NCBI GenBank assembly: GCA_000402515.1
Contig: AQRL01000012.1
Span: forward strand, 1 to 14,998
Source: Nanoarchaeota archaeon SCGC AAA011-G17
GTDB lineage: Archaea; Nanobdellota; Nanobdellia; SCGC-AAA011-G17
DNA length: 14,998 bases
Reading direction: 5' to 3'
The notes under the pieces were generated by a model that searched no databases, was not told the DNA's origin, and saw only the letters and a list, made by a program, of their open reading frames with translations. Positions 1 to 5,781 of the stretch are shown here, one piece after another (within the stretch, counting starts at the first letter, position 1; each line of letters starts with the position of its first letter). The position numbers were made by a program, and so were the translations under genes.

Positions 1-95
1 TGGGGGTTTCCATTCGTTCCTCACTCCAACCCCCAAAAATTAGTAATAAGAACTACTATTTTTTGATTATTGTTCTGGAGTAGCTAAACGGTTAC
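1..95 (-). mobile_element. Truncated end of a second IS66-like element
   Basis: These 95 bases are identical to 5464-5558, the promoter-proximal end of the complete IS66-like element. They contain the terminal inverted repeat (82-95, AGCTAAACGGTTAC) and the first four codons of the transposase on the minus strand (start codon at 11-13). The rest of this copy lies left of the window. Both copies have the same orientation, so they form a direct repeat around 96-4199. Confidence 0.93.
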
Positions 96-109
96 ATAGA
101 AACGAAAGA

Positions 110-137
110 TTTATATAGTATGTAAGATTAATCTTAC
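110..137 (+). promoter_or_regulatory. Promoter and palindromic operator of the toxin-antitoxin pair
   Basis: A TATA box, TTTATATA, lies at 110-117. It is followed at 122-137 by the perfect 16-bp palindrome GTAAGATTAATCTTAC, just before the antitoxin start. A TATA-to-start distance of about 26 bases would put transcription start near 140. A palindrome between TATA box and start is where an AbrB/RelE complex would be expected to bind and repress its own promoter; that role is inferred. Confidence 0.65.
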
Positions 138-149
138 TTGGTGATAAAT

Positions 150-425
150 ATGGAAATTGCTATAACAAAAATGAGTTCAAAGGGGCAGGTTGTAATACCC
201 GCTGAAATGAGAACTGATATCAAGGAAGGGGAAAAGTTGATTGTAATAAGAAGTAATGGACAGATAATTATGAAAAAAGCAACTGAATTAGACAAAAAAA
301 TGGAGGAAGACCTTGAATTTGCTAGGAGAACTGAAGAAGCATACAGAGAGATTGAAAGAGGAGAATTTACTTCTATGCCTGCAGATAAATTTCTTAAAGA
401 GCTAGAAAAATGGGCGAAAAAGTAA
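150..425 (+). CDS. AbrB/SpoVT-type antitoxin
   Basis: Small DNA-binding antitoxin expected to neutralise the RelE-type protein encoded immediately downstream and to repress their shared promoter. Residues 1-45 or so are an AbrB swapped-hairpin domain: the start MEIAITKMSSKGQVVIPAEM has the typical SKGQVVIPAEMR signature. The rest is charged and helical and probably binds the toxin. I chose ATG at 150 because GGTGAT at 140-145 is a good archaeal ribosome binding site; TTG 138 and GTG 141 are in frame but overlap that site. The end overlaps the toxin start by 16 bases, which fits translational coupling. The length, 91 residues, is normal for the family. Confidence 0.88.
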   Translation: MEIAITKMSSKGQVVIPAEMRTDIKEGEKLIVIRSNGQIIMKKATELDKKMEEDLEFARRTEEAYREIERGEFTSMPADKFLKELEKWAKK

Positions 426-673
426 TTTATGAAATTGAGCATGCTAAAAGATTTACTAATGCTCTAAAGCATATCAAAGATAGGGAACTAAAAGAAAGAA
501 TTCTAAAACAAATTTCTAAGATTATTGATAACCCGGAAATAGGAAAACCAATGCGGTTCACGAGAAAGGGGACACGAGAGGTTTACATCCATCCATTTAG
601 ATTATCATATAATTATTCAGAAGAAAAGAAAATGATAAGTTTGTTAGATTTGTATCATAAGGATGAACAGTAG
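410..673 (+). CDS. RelE/ParE-type toxin
   Basis: Likely mRNA-cleaving toxin of the RelE superfamily, 87 residues. The family pattern is clear: an N-terminal strand and helices with LKHIKDRELKERILKQI, then NPEIGKPMRF, then KGTREVYIHPFRLSYNY, and an ending LLDLYHKDEQ that matches the usual LL.L.HRDE tail. The basic residues around KGTREVYIHPFR correspond to the region used for ribosome and mRNA contact in RelE proteins. It overlaps the antitoxin by 16 bases. Its place beside an IS66 copy and beside core genes suggests that it stabilises this segment or has been carried with it. The substrate cannot be told from the sequence. Confidence 0.87.
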   Translation: MGEKVIYEIEHAKRFTNALKHIKDRELKERILKQISKIIDNPEIGKPMRFTRKGTREVYIHPFRLSYNYSEEKKMISLLDLYHKDEQ

Positions 674-703
674 TTTTAAAATAAAGAAAAAAATTATCTC
701 TTC

Positions 704-1093
704 TTAATCCCTCTCATATCCACCAACTGCCTCTTTTATAATTCTATGGCCATATTTTCTATACTTTCTTTTTGTAAGTGTTTCATGAAGCATCTGGTCA
801 AGCACTCTGGTGGTTAATGAATATAATTTCTCTGATGGGGAATGGATACACATAAAGCGGTCAAATTCTTGTATATACCTATTTAATTCGTAAATAAATT
901 CAGATATATTTGGTTCCTTAATATTTAACAATTCTACCATAACAGAATAAACATGCCCAACAGGGGCATAGCAACAATTTACCTCTCTGGTACGAAATCT
1001 TCTTAATGTTTTATCAATATCACTCAATGATAATTCATCTATCATTGAATGGTTTTTGTATGCAACTCCATTTGTAAATATTTGATTAGTCAT
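704..1093 (-). CDS. Hypothetical protein
   Basis: I do not recognise a family for this roughly 129-residue protein. It begins MTNQIFTNGVAYKNHSMIDE and is mostly helical by composition. It has two adjacent cysteines (NCCYAP) near residue 40, a third Cys before a His (MCIHSP) and a basic stretch TKRKYRKYGHR near the C-terminus that could touch nucleic acid. There is no signal peptide or membrane segment. I prefer ATG at 1093; a TTG at 1102 would add three residues and sits in the same GGGGAAA stretch. It reads in the same direction as the thioredoxin 39 bases upstream and may be co-transcribed with it. Confidence 0.6.
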   Translation of the reverse strand: MTNQIFTNGVAYKNHSMIDELSLSDIDKTLRRFRTREVNCCYAPVGHVYSVMVELLNIKEPNISEFIYELNRYIQEFDRFMCIHSPSEKLYSLTTRVLDQMLHETLTKRKYRKYGHRIIKEAVGGYERD

Positions 1094-1131
1094 TTTCCCC
1101 AAAGAAGGTTAAAATAAAATCATTTTTAAAA

Positions 1132-1449
1132 CTATCTCTTCTTAATCTCTTCAATTGCTTTTTTTAATTCCTCTCTTGGCATCAATCCAATAATTCTGTC
1201 TATCTCTCTGCCCTCTTTAAACGCAACTATACATGGTATCCCTGTAATATGGTGTTCCATTGCCAATTCACCATTTGCTTGTGTATCAACATTGCAGAAC
1301 TTTATTCCCCTTATTTCATCACTCAACTCTTTGTAAATTGGTTTCAGCATCTGGCAGGGTGAACACCAGCTTGCCCAGTAATCCACTAATACAATTCCCT
1401 TTTTTGTTTCTCTTTCAAAATTCTTCTTTGTTAGCTCTAAAACCACCAT
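1132..1449 (-). CDS. Thioredoxin
   Basis: Cytoplasmic thiol-disulfide oxidoreductase of 105 residues, the usual thioredoxin size. The active site WASWCSPC gives redox cysteines 29 and 32; the common form is WCGPC, so Ser replaces Gly in the pair. The cis-proline loop is GIPCIVAF, with a cysteine (73) directly after the cis-Pro where Thr is usual, and there is a further Cys52 in FCNVDT. A cysteine beside the cis-Pro touches the active site and could alter redox potential or substrate choice (inference). ATG at 1449 is preceded by GGAGTG at a good distance. It shares a short promoter region with the divergent dphB gene. Confidence 0.92.
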   Translation of the reverse strand: MVVLELTKKNFERETKKGIVLVDYWASWCSPCQMLKPIYKELSDEIRGIKFCNVDTQANGELAMEHHITGIPCIVAFKEGREIDRIIGLMPREELKKAIEEIKKR

Positions 1450-1465
1450 TTTGGCACTCCAGTTA

Positions 1466-1497
1466 AGTTTAAAAAGTCAAACTAATCGTTTATAAAT
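1466..1497. promoter_or_regulatory. Divergent promoters for thioredoxin and dphB
   Basis: The 57-base gap holds TTTATAAA at 1490-1497, placed correctly for minus-strand transcription of thioredoxin (start near 1467, leader of about 18 bases). It also holds TTTAAAAA at 1466-1473, which suits plus-strand transcription starting just before dphB. Assigned by position and composition only. Confidence 0.45.
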
Positions 1498-1506
1498 TAT
1501 TCGAAA

Positions 1507-2211
1507 ATGACATTATATTTAATAAGTATCGGATTATCAGATGAAAAAGACATTTCTCTAAAAGGTCTTGAAGCACTAAAGAAATGCAAAGAGATTTACT
1601 TAGAAAATTATACCTCCTTCTTGCAGGTTTCAAAAGAAAAGCTTGAAAAATTATATAATAAAAAAATAATTCTTGCTGATAGAGAATTTGTAGAATCCAA
1701 CTTCCCGCTGGAAAAAGCAAAAAAACAGGATATTGCCTTATTAATTATTGGTGATGTCTTCTCAGCAACAACCCACATCTCATTACTATTAGAAGCCAAA
1801 AAAAATAAAATAGAAGTAAAAGTAATCCACAATGCCTCAGTACTCACAGCAGTTGGGATTACAGGCTTATCATTATATAAATTTGGTCAGGTAATCTCAA
1901 TCCCGTCTAATTACAAAGAAACATCTTCCCCTTATGAAAACTTCCAGATTAACTATAAAAACAACATGCATACTTTATTTCTTTTAGACTTAGATTTGAA
2001 AATAAAAGATGCTCTGAATTATTTAATCTCAAAAGGGCTGGATAAAAAAACACTCTGCCTTGCCTGTGAAAAGCTTGGAAACGAAAAGCAAAGGATAAAA
2101 GCAGCAACAGCAGAAAAACTTTTAAAGGAAAATTTTGGAAAGCCTTCTTGTTTAATTATTCCCTCAAAACTTCATTTCATAGAAGAAGAGGCGCTAGAAC
2201 AATGGCAGTAA
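1507..2211 (+). CDS. dphB: Diphthine synthase
   Basis: S-adenosylmethionine-dependent methyltransferase that methylates the modified histidine of translation factor EF-2 during diphthamide synthesis. The 234 residues fit the tetrapyrrole-methylase-like DphB/Dph5 family. Visible blocks are YLISIGL at the N-terminus, YLENYTS (31-37), the SAM-binding loop GDVFSATTH (82-90, usually GDPLVATTH), HNAS at 108-111, TGLSLYKFG (119-127) and a C-terminal CLIIPSKLHFIEEEALE. The PL-to-VF change in the GDPLVATTH loop is mildly unusual. It heads an operon: the next gene starts inside its last ten bases. The gene is typical of archaea and eukaryotes, and supports archaeal origin. As a core gene it is unexpected between two IS copies. 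Confidence 0.93.
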   Translation: MTLYLISIGLSDEKDISLKGLEALKKCKEIYLENYTSFLQVSKEKLEKLYNKKIILADREFVESNFPLEKAKKQDIALLIIGDVFSATTHISLLLEAKKNKIEVKVIHNASVLTAVGITGLSLYKFGQVISIPSNYKETSSPYENFQINYKNNMHTLFLLDLDLKIKDALNYLISKGLDKKTLCLACEKLGNEKQRIKAATAEKLLKENFGKPSCLIIPSKLHFIEEEALEQWQ

Positions 2212-2444
2212 AGCATAAAATACCTGAAAAAGCAAAGCCAAGCGAGATTGGAGGACTGGAACTTGACTGTCAAACTCATGGCTTTCTTCATGGGGGAGAA
2301 TTAAAAGACAGATCATTTTATTGCAAAGCCTCGATTTCATTTCTGGGATTAGATGGAGAAACACCAAGATTTTGCAATTTTCACGGTGATAAATACATAT
2401 CAAAAGATAATGAAAGGGGTTATTACAAGTGCCGAAAAATATAA
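2202..2444 (+). CDS. Small Cys/His-rich protein, possibly zinc-binding
   Basis: This 80-residue protein starts at ATG 2202, ten bases before the dphB stop. No family was recognised. It has pairs that could bind a metal ion: CQTH near residue 23, FYCKAS, FCNFHGD and a final YYKCRKI. The spacing of two C-x2-H pairs with two more cysteines resembles a small zinc ribbon, but this is only a pattern. It has no signal peptide or membrane segment. Overlap with dphB upstream and with the DUF167 gene downstream (16 bases) puts it in one transcription unit. A longer reading that starts at 2148 lies wholly inside dphB and is not needed. Confidence 0.65.
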   Translation: MAVKHKIPEKAKPSEIGGLELDCQTHGFLHGGELKDRSFYCKASISFLGLDGETPRFCNFHGDKYISKDNERGYYKCRKI

Positions 2445-2638
2445 TAGTTAGAACAAATAAGCCAGAAACCAAAATAACAAAAGAAATAGATGATGTTATT
2501 TACATTGACGTTCATGCACCTGCCAAAGATAATAAGGCTAACATTGAAATTCTGAAATTTTTAAAGAAAAAATACAAAAAACAATTCAAAATAATCAAAG
2601 GCCTGAAAAGTAAGGAAAAGATTATAGAAGAATTATGA
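2429..2638 (+). CDS. DUF167 (YggU-like) protein
   Basis: A 69-residue protein of the DUF167/YggU family, a small alpha/beta fold of unknown function found in bacteria, archaea and eukaryotes. Recognition rests on IDVHAPAKDNKANIEILKFL followed by the basic KKKYKKQFKIIKGLKSKEKII, matching the family pattern of a VHAPP-type strand, a KAN helix and a G.KS+.K end. The start is GTG at 2429, inside the end of the preceding gene; an AAAGGGG stretch about 12 bases before may serve as a weak ribosome site. Its stop overlaps the next start as ATGA. Confidence 0.82.
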   Translation: MPKNIIVRTNKPETKITKEIDDVIYIDVHAPAKDNKANIEILKFLKKKYKKQFKIIKGLKSKEKIIEEL

Positions 2639-3102
2639 AAGAAATTATAATGCAGGATTTAAAAGATATTGTTGCAGCAGATTGTACAAAAGAATGGTGC
2701 AAGCTTCCTTATCCAAATCATCCAAACGGCTGCCCAAATTATAACAAAAAAGATTGCCCGCCTGAAGCTGATTTTTTTAAAAGTATTATTAGCCCGCCAT
2801 TCAAACTGGTTGCAGTCAGATTTAATCTTGAAGAGCATGCAAAAAAGATGAAAGAAAAACACCCTAGATGGAGTGATAAACAGGCAAGATGTGTGCTCTA
2901 CTGGCAGAAAGGAGTAGATAAAAAGCTTAAGCAGGAATGTGAAAAAATAGCTGATGATAATATAATTCTATACCGTCCAGAATCCCATGGAGTTAACCTC
3001 TTTGCAACATGTAAAAATATTGGTTTAATCCTAGAAAGAAATCCAAAAAAATATGTATGGAAGATGGCAATTCTTGGAAAGAAAATTCTAAGAAACAATT
3101 GA
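2635..3102 (+). CDS. Cysteine-rich putative metal-binding protein
   Basis: A 155-residue protein with a dense N-terminal cysteine cluster, DCTKEWCKLPYPNHPNGCPN followed by DCPP. This layout recalls the DUF2284-type predicted metal-binding proteins, although I cannot confirm the family by eye. Two further cysteines (KQARCVLYW and KQECEK) and a late ATCKN may complete a site for zinc or an iron-sulfur cluster. It is probably cytoplasmic, with no signal peptide. It is the last gene of the dphB operon, joined to DUF167 by an ATGA overlap, and its end overlaps the end of the convergent dehydratase gene by 15 bases. The role is unknown. Confidence 0.7.
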   Translation: MKEIIMQDLKDIVAADCTKEWCKLPYPNHPNGCPNYNKKDCPPEADFFKSIISPPFKLVAVRFNLEEHAKKMKEKHPRWSDKQARCVLYWQKGVDKKLKQECEKIADDNIILYRPESHGVNLFATCKNIGLILERNPKKYVWKMAILGKKILRNN

Positions 3103-4026
3103 ATCAAAAACATTTTTATCTATATTGCCACCGGTTATTATTGTTGAGTCAGCCTTTATTTTATTAGATAATATAGCTGCATAACCTGCTGCTCCTGCCC
3201 CTTCAGATATAATACCTCTTGATTTGTACAATACCCTCATTGCTTCTTTTATTTCTATATCACTTACAGTCACAATATCATCAACATACCTAAGTATAAG
3301 CTCAAGCATTATCTCACTCGCTTCATTAACTTTAATTCCTTCTGCTATTGTCTCTAAATCTCCGTCATTTTTTCCCAATTTGCCTGTATGAAAAGAATTG
3401 TACATAGCATTTGCCTTATCTGATTGTACCCCTATAATTTTTGTCTTTCCATTGTAATATGCATTTAATGCAATACCTGTAATCAATCCGCCGCCACCAA
3501 CAGGAACAGCAATTGATTTTGGGGTAAATCCTAACTGGTCAACAAACTCGGTATATACCGTTCCCTGACCAAGAATTGTTAATGGGTGTTCATAAGCAGG
3601 AATGTACACATACCCTTCTTGCTCTGCAATTTCTTTAGCCTCTTTTGCAGTCTCATTATAATTCTCACCAACTATCTTAACCTTCGCCCCAAAGTTCAAG
3701 GTATTCATAATTTTTGTAATGCTTGTTCCTCTTGGCATTAAAATCAAGGAATCTATATTCTTATACGAAGAAGCATAAGCAACACCCTGCGCATGATTTC
3801 CAGCAGAAGCAGTTATAACTCTGCTTTTTTTATCTAAATGATTAATAAAATAAGAAGCCCCCCTTACCTTATATGAATTAGTAATCTGTTCATTCTCCAA
3901 TTTTAATAAAACTCTGTCTAATTTAACTACTCTGGTTTTTCTAACAGAGCCATTCAAATAATTAAATGCATCCCTTGCACATTTTTTATTTAGATTTTCC
4001 CAGTTTGTATAGTTCACACAAATCAC
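3088..4026 (-). CDS. Threonine/serine dehydratase (threonine ammonia-lyase)
   Basis: PLP-dependent enzyme that deaminates threonine to 2-oxobutanoate, and often serine to pyruvate. The fold-type II signatures are clear: ITNSYKVRGA with Schiff-base Lys53, SAGNHAQGVA (74-83), the phosphate-binding PVGGGGL near 176-181, EGAGA and TGGN near the end. At 312 residues it has only the catalytic domain, without a C-terminal ACT-like regulatory domain, as in the catabolic (TdcB-like) or serine-racemase-like branch. Serine racemase activity therefore remains possible. The best start is GTG 4026, about eight bases after AAGGG; GTG 4017 is an alternative. No ATG lies near the beginning. It faces the dphB operon tail to tail. 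Confidence 0.87.
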   Translation of the reverse strand: MICVNYTNWENLNKKCARDAFNYLNGSVRKTRVVKLDRVLLKLENEQITNSYKVRGASYFINHLDKKSRVITASAGNHAQGVAYASSYKNIDSLILMPRGTSITKIMNTLNFGAKVKIVGENYNETAKEAKEIAEQEGYVYIPAYEHPLTILGQGTVYTEFVDQLGFTPKSIAVPVGGGGLITGIALNAYYNGKTKIIGVQSDKANAMYNSFHTGKLGKNDGDLETIAEGIKVNEASEIMLELILRYVDDIVTVSDIEIKEAMRVLYKSRGIISEGAGAAGYAAILSNKIKADSTIITGGNIDKNVFDSIVS

Positions 4027-4033
4027 CCTGAAA

Positions 4034-4100
4034 TGCCCTTAGAATTTTAATTATGGTTTAACAGAAAAATTAAACCAGAATAAGGGCACTAATTATATAA
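4034..4100 (-). promoter_or_regulatory. Bipartite dyad and TATA box upstream of the dehydratase
   Basis: Two nested inverted repeats precede the dehydratase: TGCCCTTA (4034-4041) with TAAGGGCA (4081-4088), and inside them GGTTTAA (4055-4061) with TTAAACC (4070-4076). A minus-strand TATA box, TTATATAA, lies at 4093-4100. The dyad covers the expected transcription start, as an operator would; the arm at 4034-4041 also covers the putative ribosome site. The region 4101-4199 holds nothing else that I recognise. Confidence 0.5.
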
Positions 4101-4199
4101 TAATAGCTATAATAATATTAAAAATTACAAATCTTGTCATTATAGCTTGATTCATACAAATCAACAATACATCTTAGTATTTAAAGTTTTTTATATAGA

Positions 4200-4213
4200 G
4201 TAACCGTTTAGCT
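4200..4213 (+). repeat. IS66 terminal inverted repeat, transposase 3' end
   Basis: GTAACCGTTTAGCT, perfectly complementary to 5545-5558. The transposase stop codon (4208-4210) lies inside it. Confidence 0.92.
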
Positions 4214-5476
4214 GCTTAGGGTTTCCCTAAGCATGCTGTTGGTATTGAGCCCCCTCAAATTCCATGTTGCTAATACAGACATGATTGTCTCCTTAATCAT
4301 TACTCCTTTCTCATTCCATAAAGAGCTTATCTTCCTCTGCACTACTGGCTCTCTTAATATTCTTTCAGCCTTGTTGCTTGTCATGTCTATTTCAGGATGC
4401 AATAAGCAAGTGAACCAATAATTTAATCCATTCTCCAGCTTCTCAGCAAACTTCCTCAACTCTTTATGCACTTTGCAGGAGGCAATAAAGAATTGCATCT
4501 TCACTATGCAATTCTTGTAAATCTTCTCTCTGAATTCTCTTGGTTTGTCAAGAGAATCCTTTATCTGCCTGAATAATCTACACAGCCATTCATGCACAAT
4601 TCTTGCCTGCCCTTCATATTTCTCAGCATACCACTTAGCTTCTCTCAAGAGATGAGCCCAGCATCTCTGAATTGTTTTCACAACTTTGGTATATGATGCC
4701 CATCCGTCACAGGTTATCTTGCCGTCATAATTTCCCAGAGCTTCCCTGATTGGGGATTGCCCTCTGCTTTTTCTGATAAGAAAAAGCACTGATGTCAATG
4801 AGATAAATGCCCACAACCAGAAGGTCTTTCCCCTTACCTTCAATCCTGTTTCATCAGCAACCAGCTGCTTAGAGTTTTTCACTTCTTCCTTTATTGCTTC
4901 ATAAGCTGATTGCAGCTTATCAGCCACCCTTCTTGTTATGTCAAGAATGGTAGCTGGAGTTATTTGCAATCCATACTGCCTGTTTAATGTCTTTGCTATT
5001 TTTCTATGGGGAAGCCTGTCTTCATATTTCATCAGGGCAATTTGTGCCTGCAGATTATATCCAAATCTTCCTTCATCAGGCAATCCCGGATGTGAAGGAA
5101 TTACTTCTGCATTGCAGTAATTGCAGAAGTAATGGGGAATAGTAAATTGTGTAATTGTTAATGGCTGAGGCTCTTGTATATCTTCTATTATCTTTTTATG
5201 AACACTTCTTGGCCTTCCTAATTGCCTCTTGCAATCAGGACAGAAATCAAGTTTGAGAGCCTCAAACTTGTTTGGCTCCTGTGCTGCTCTTGTTGTTCCT
5301 TCATGGCCTTCAGGAGCACCAATTTTATTGTTTGAGCTTTCTCTCTTGGGGTATTTTCTCTGTTGAGAGGGAGGGGTATGTGCATTCTCATACACAAGAA
5401 GCCTTTTTTGTAATTCAAGAATTATTTCTATTAATTCTTCTCTGCTCAAATCTTTCAATTCATTGGGGGTTTCCAT
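4208..5476 (-). CDS. IS66-family transposase
   Basis: DDE transposase of 422 residues that moves the surrounding IS. In order: an N-terminal leucine-rich coiled segment (about 5-32); a linker with HTPPSQQRKYPKR; a zinc-finger-like site with Cys79, Cys82, Cys118 and Cys121; a helical DNA-binding part (about 140-190); and the catalytic core with ADETGLKV (Asp208), TCDGWASY (Asp257) and SNKAERILREPVVQRK (Glu371). Start and stop look intact and no frameshift is visible, so it could be active. The start at 5476 follows GGAGTGAGG. A second copy of its first codons occurs at 1-13. Confidence 0.95.
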   Translation of the reverse strand: METPNELKDLSREELIEIILELQKRLLVYENAHTPPSQQRKYPKRESSNNKIGAPEGHEGTTRAAQEPNKFEALKLDFCPDCKRQLGRPRSVHKKIIEDIQEPQPLTITQFTIPHYFCNYCNAEVIPSHPGLPDEGRFGYNLQAQIALMKYEDRLPHRKIAKTLNRQYGLQITPATILDITRRVADKLQSAYEAIKEEVKNSKQLVADETGLKVRGKTFWLWAFISLTSVLFLIRKSRGQSPIREALGNYDGKITCDGWASYTKVVKTIQRCWAHLLREAKWYAEKYEGQARIVHEWLCRLFRQIKDSLDKPREFREKIYKNCIVKMQFFIASCKVHKELRKFAEKLENGLNYWFTCLLHPEIDMTSNKAERILREPVVQRKISSLWNEKGVMIKETIMSVLATWNLRGLNTNSMLRETLSS

Positions 5477-5544
5477 TCGTTCCTCACTCCAACCCCCAAA
5501 AATTAGTAATAAGAACTACTATTTTTTGATTATTGTTCTGGAGT

Positions 5545-5558
5545 AGCTAAACGGTTAC
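5545..5558 (-). repeat. IS66 terminal inverted repeat, transposase 5' end
   Basis: AGCTAAACGGTTAC, perfectly complementary to 4200-4213 and also present at 82-95. Confidence 0.92.
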
Positions 5559-5665
5559 TATCCTACAAAGTGGGGTAAAATTTCGTTCCGAAAAGTAAAT
5601 TTGAAGTCCGTCTATCTACTGAGCGAAGCGATACGTTCAGAACAAGAATCAAATGGCAGTTTTCC
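5559..5665. repeat. Left end of module A, cut by the IS
   Basis: This matches the left end of module B (7412-7524) with the same order of parts: the loop CTACAAAGTG with stem remnants, TTTCGTTCCGAAAAG, the inner arm TAAATTTGAAGTC (5596-5608), the mini-hairpin GCGAAGC (5623-5629, inside a CTGA/TCAG stem) and the outer arm GGCAGTTTTCC (5655-5665). The inner and outer arms pair with 7206-7218 (13/13) and 7182-7192 (11/11) at the other end of module A. The part left of the hairpin, including the expected GTTA box, is missing because the IS abuts here. Confidence 0.8.
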
Positions 5666-5740
5666 GTTCAAAGTTATAGATTAAAAATAAACCTTATCGA
5701 AAAACTGTAATTGAGAAATTTGGCGGCAAAAATAGTAATG

Positions 5741-5752
5741 TTTATATATAAA
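5741..5752 (+). promoter_or_regulatory. Promoter of the module A gene
   Basis: The TATA box TTTATATATAAA at 5741-5752 lies about 35 bases before the ATG, followed by a GGTG ribosome site at 5773-5776. The promoter lies inside the module, between its left end and its gene. Confidence 0.6.
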
Positions 5753-5781
5753 TAAGGTATAATAAATAAAAAGGTGTTTGA

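Larger units (their letters stand above)
4200..5558 (-). mobile_element. Complete IS66-family insertion sequence (single-ORF type)
   Basis: A 1,359-bp element with perfect 14-bp terminal inverted repeats, GTAACCGTTTAGCT at 4200-4213 and its complement at 5545-5558. The ends start with GTAA, as IS66-family ends do, and one transposase fills nearly all of it, as in the tnpC-only (ISBst12-like) branch. No accessory tnpA or tnpB is present. The eight bases outside the two ends (TATATAGA left, TATCCTAC right) are not a target duplication, so at least one flank has changed since insertion. On the right the IS abuts a repeat of the module array; on the left it abuts ordinary DNA. Confidence 0.93.

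Noticed and set aside
4192-5566. Target-site duplication of the complete IS66 element
   Set aside because: TATATAGA on the left and TATCCTAC on the right share only three leading bases; no 8-bp duplication is present.
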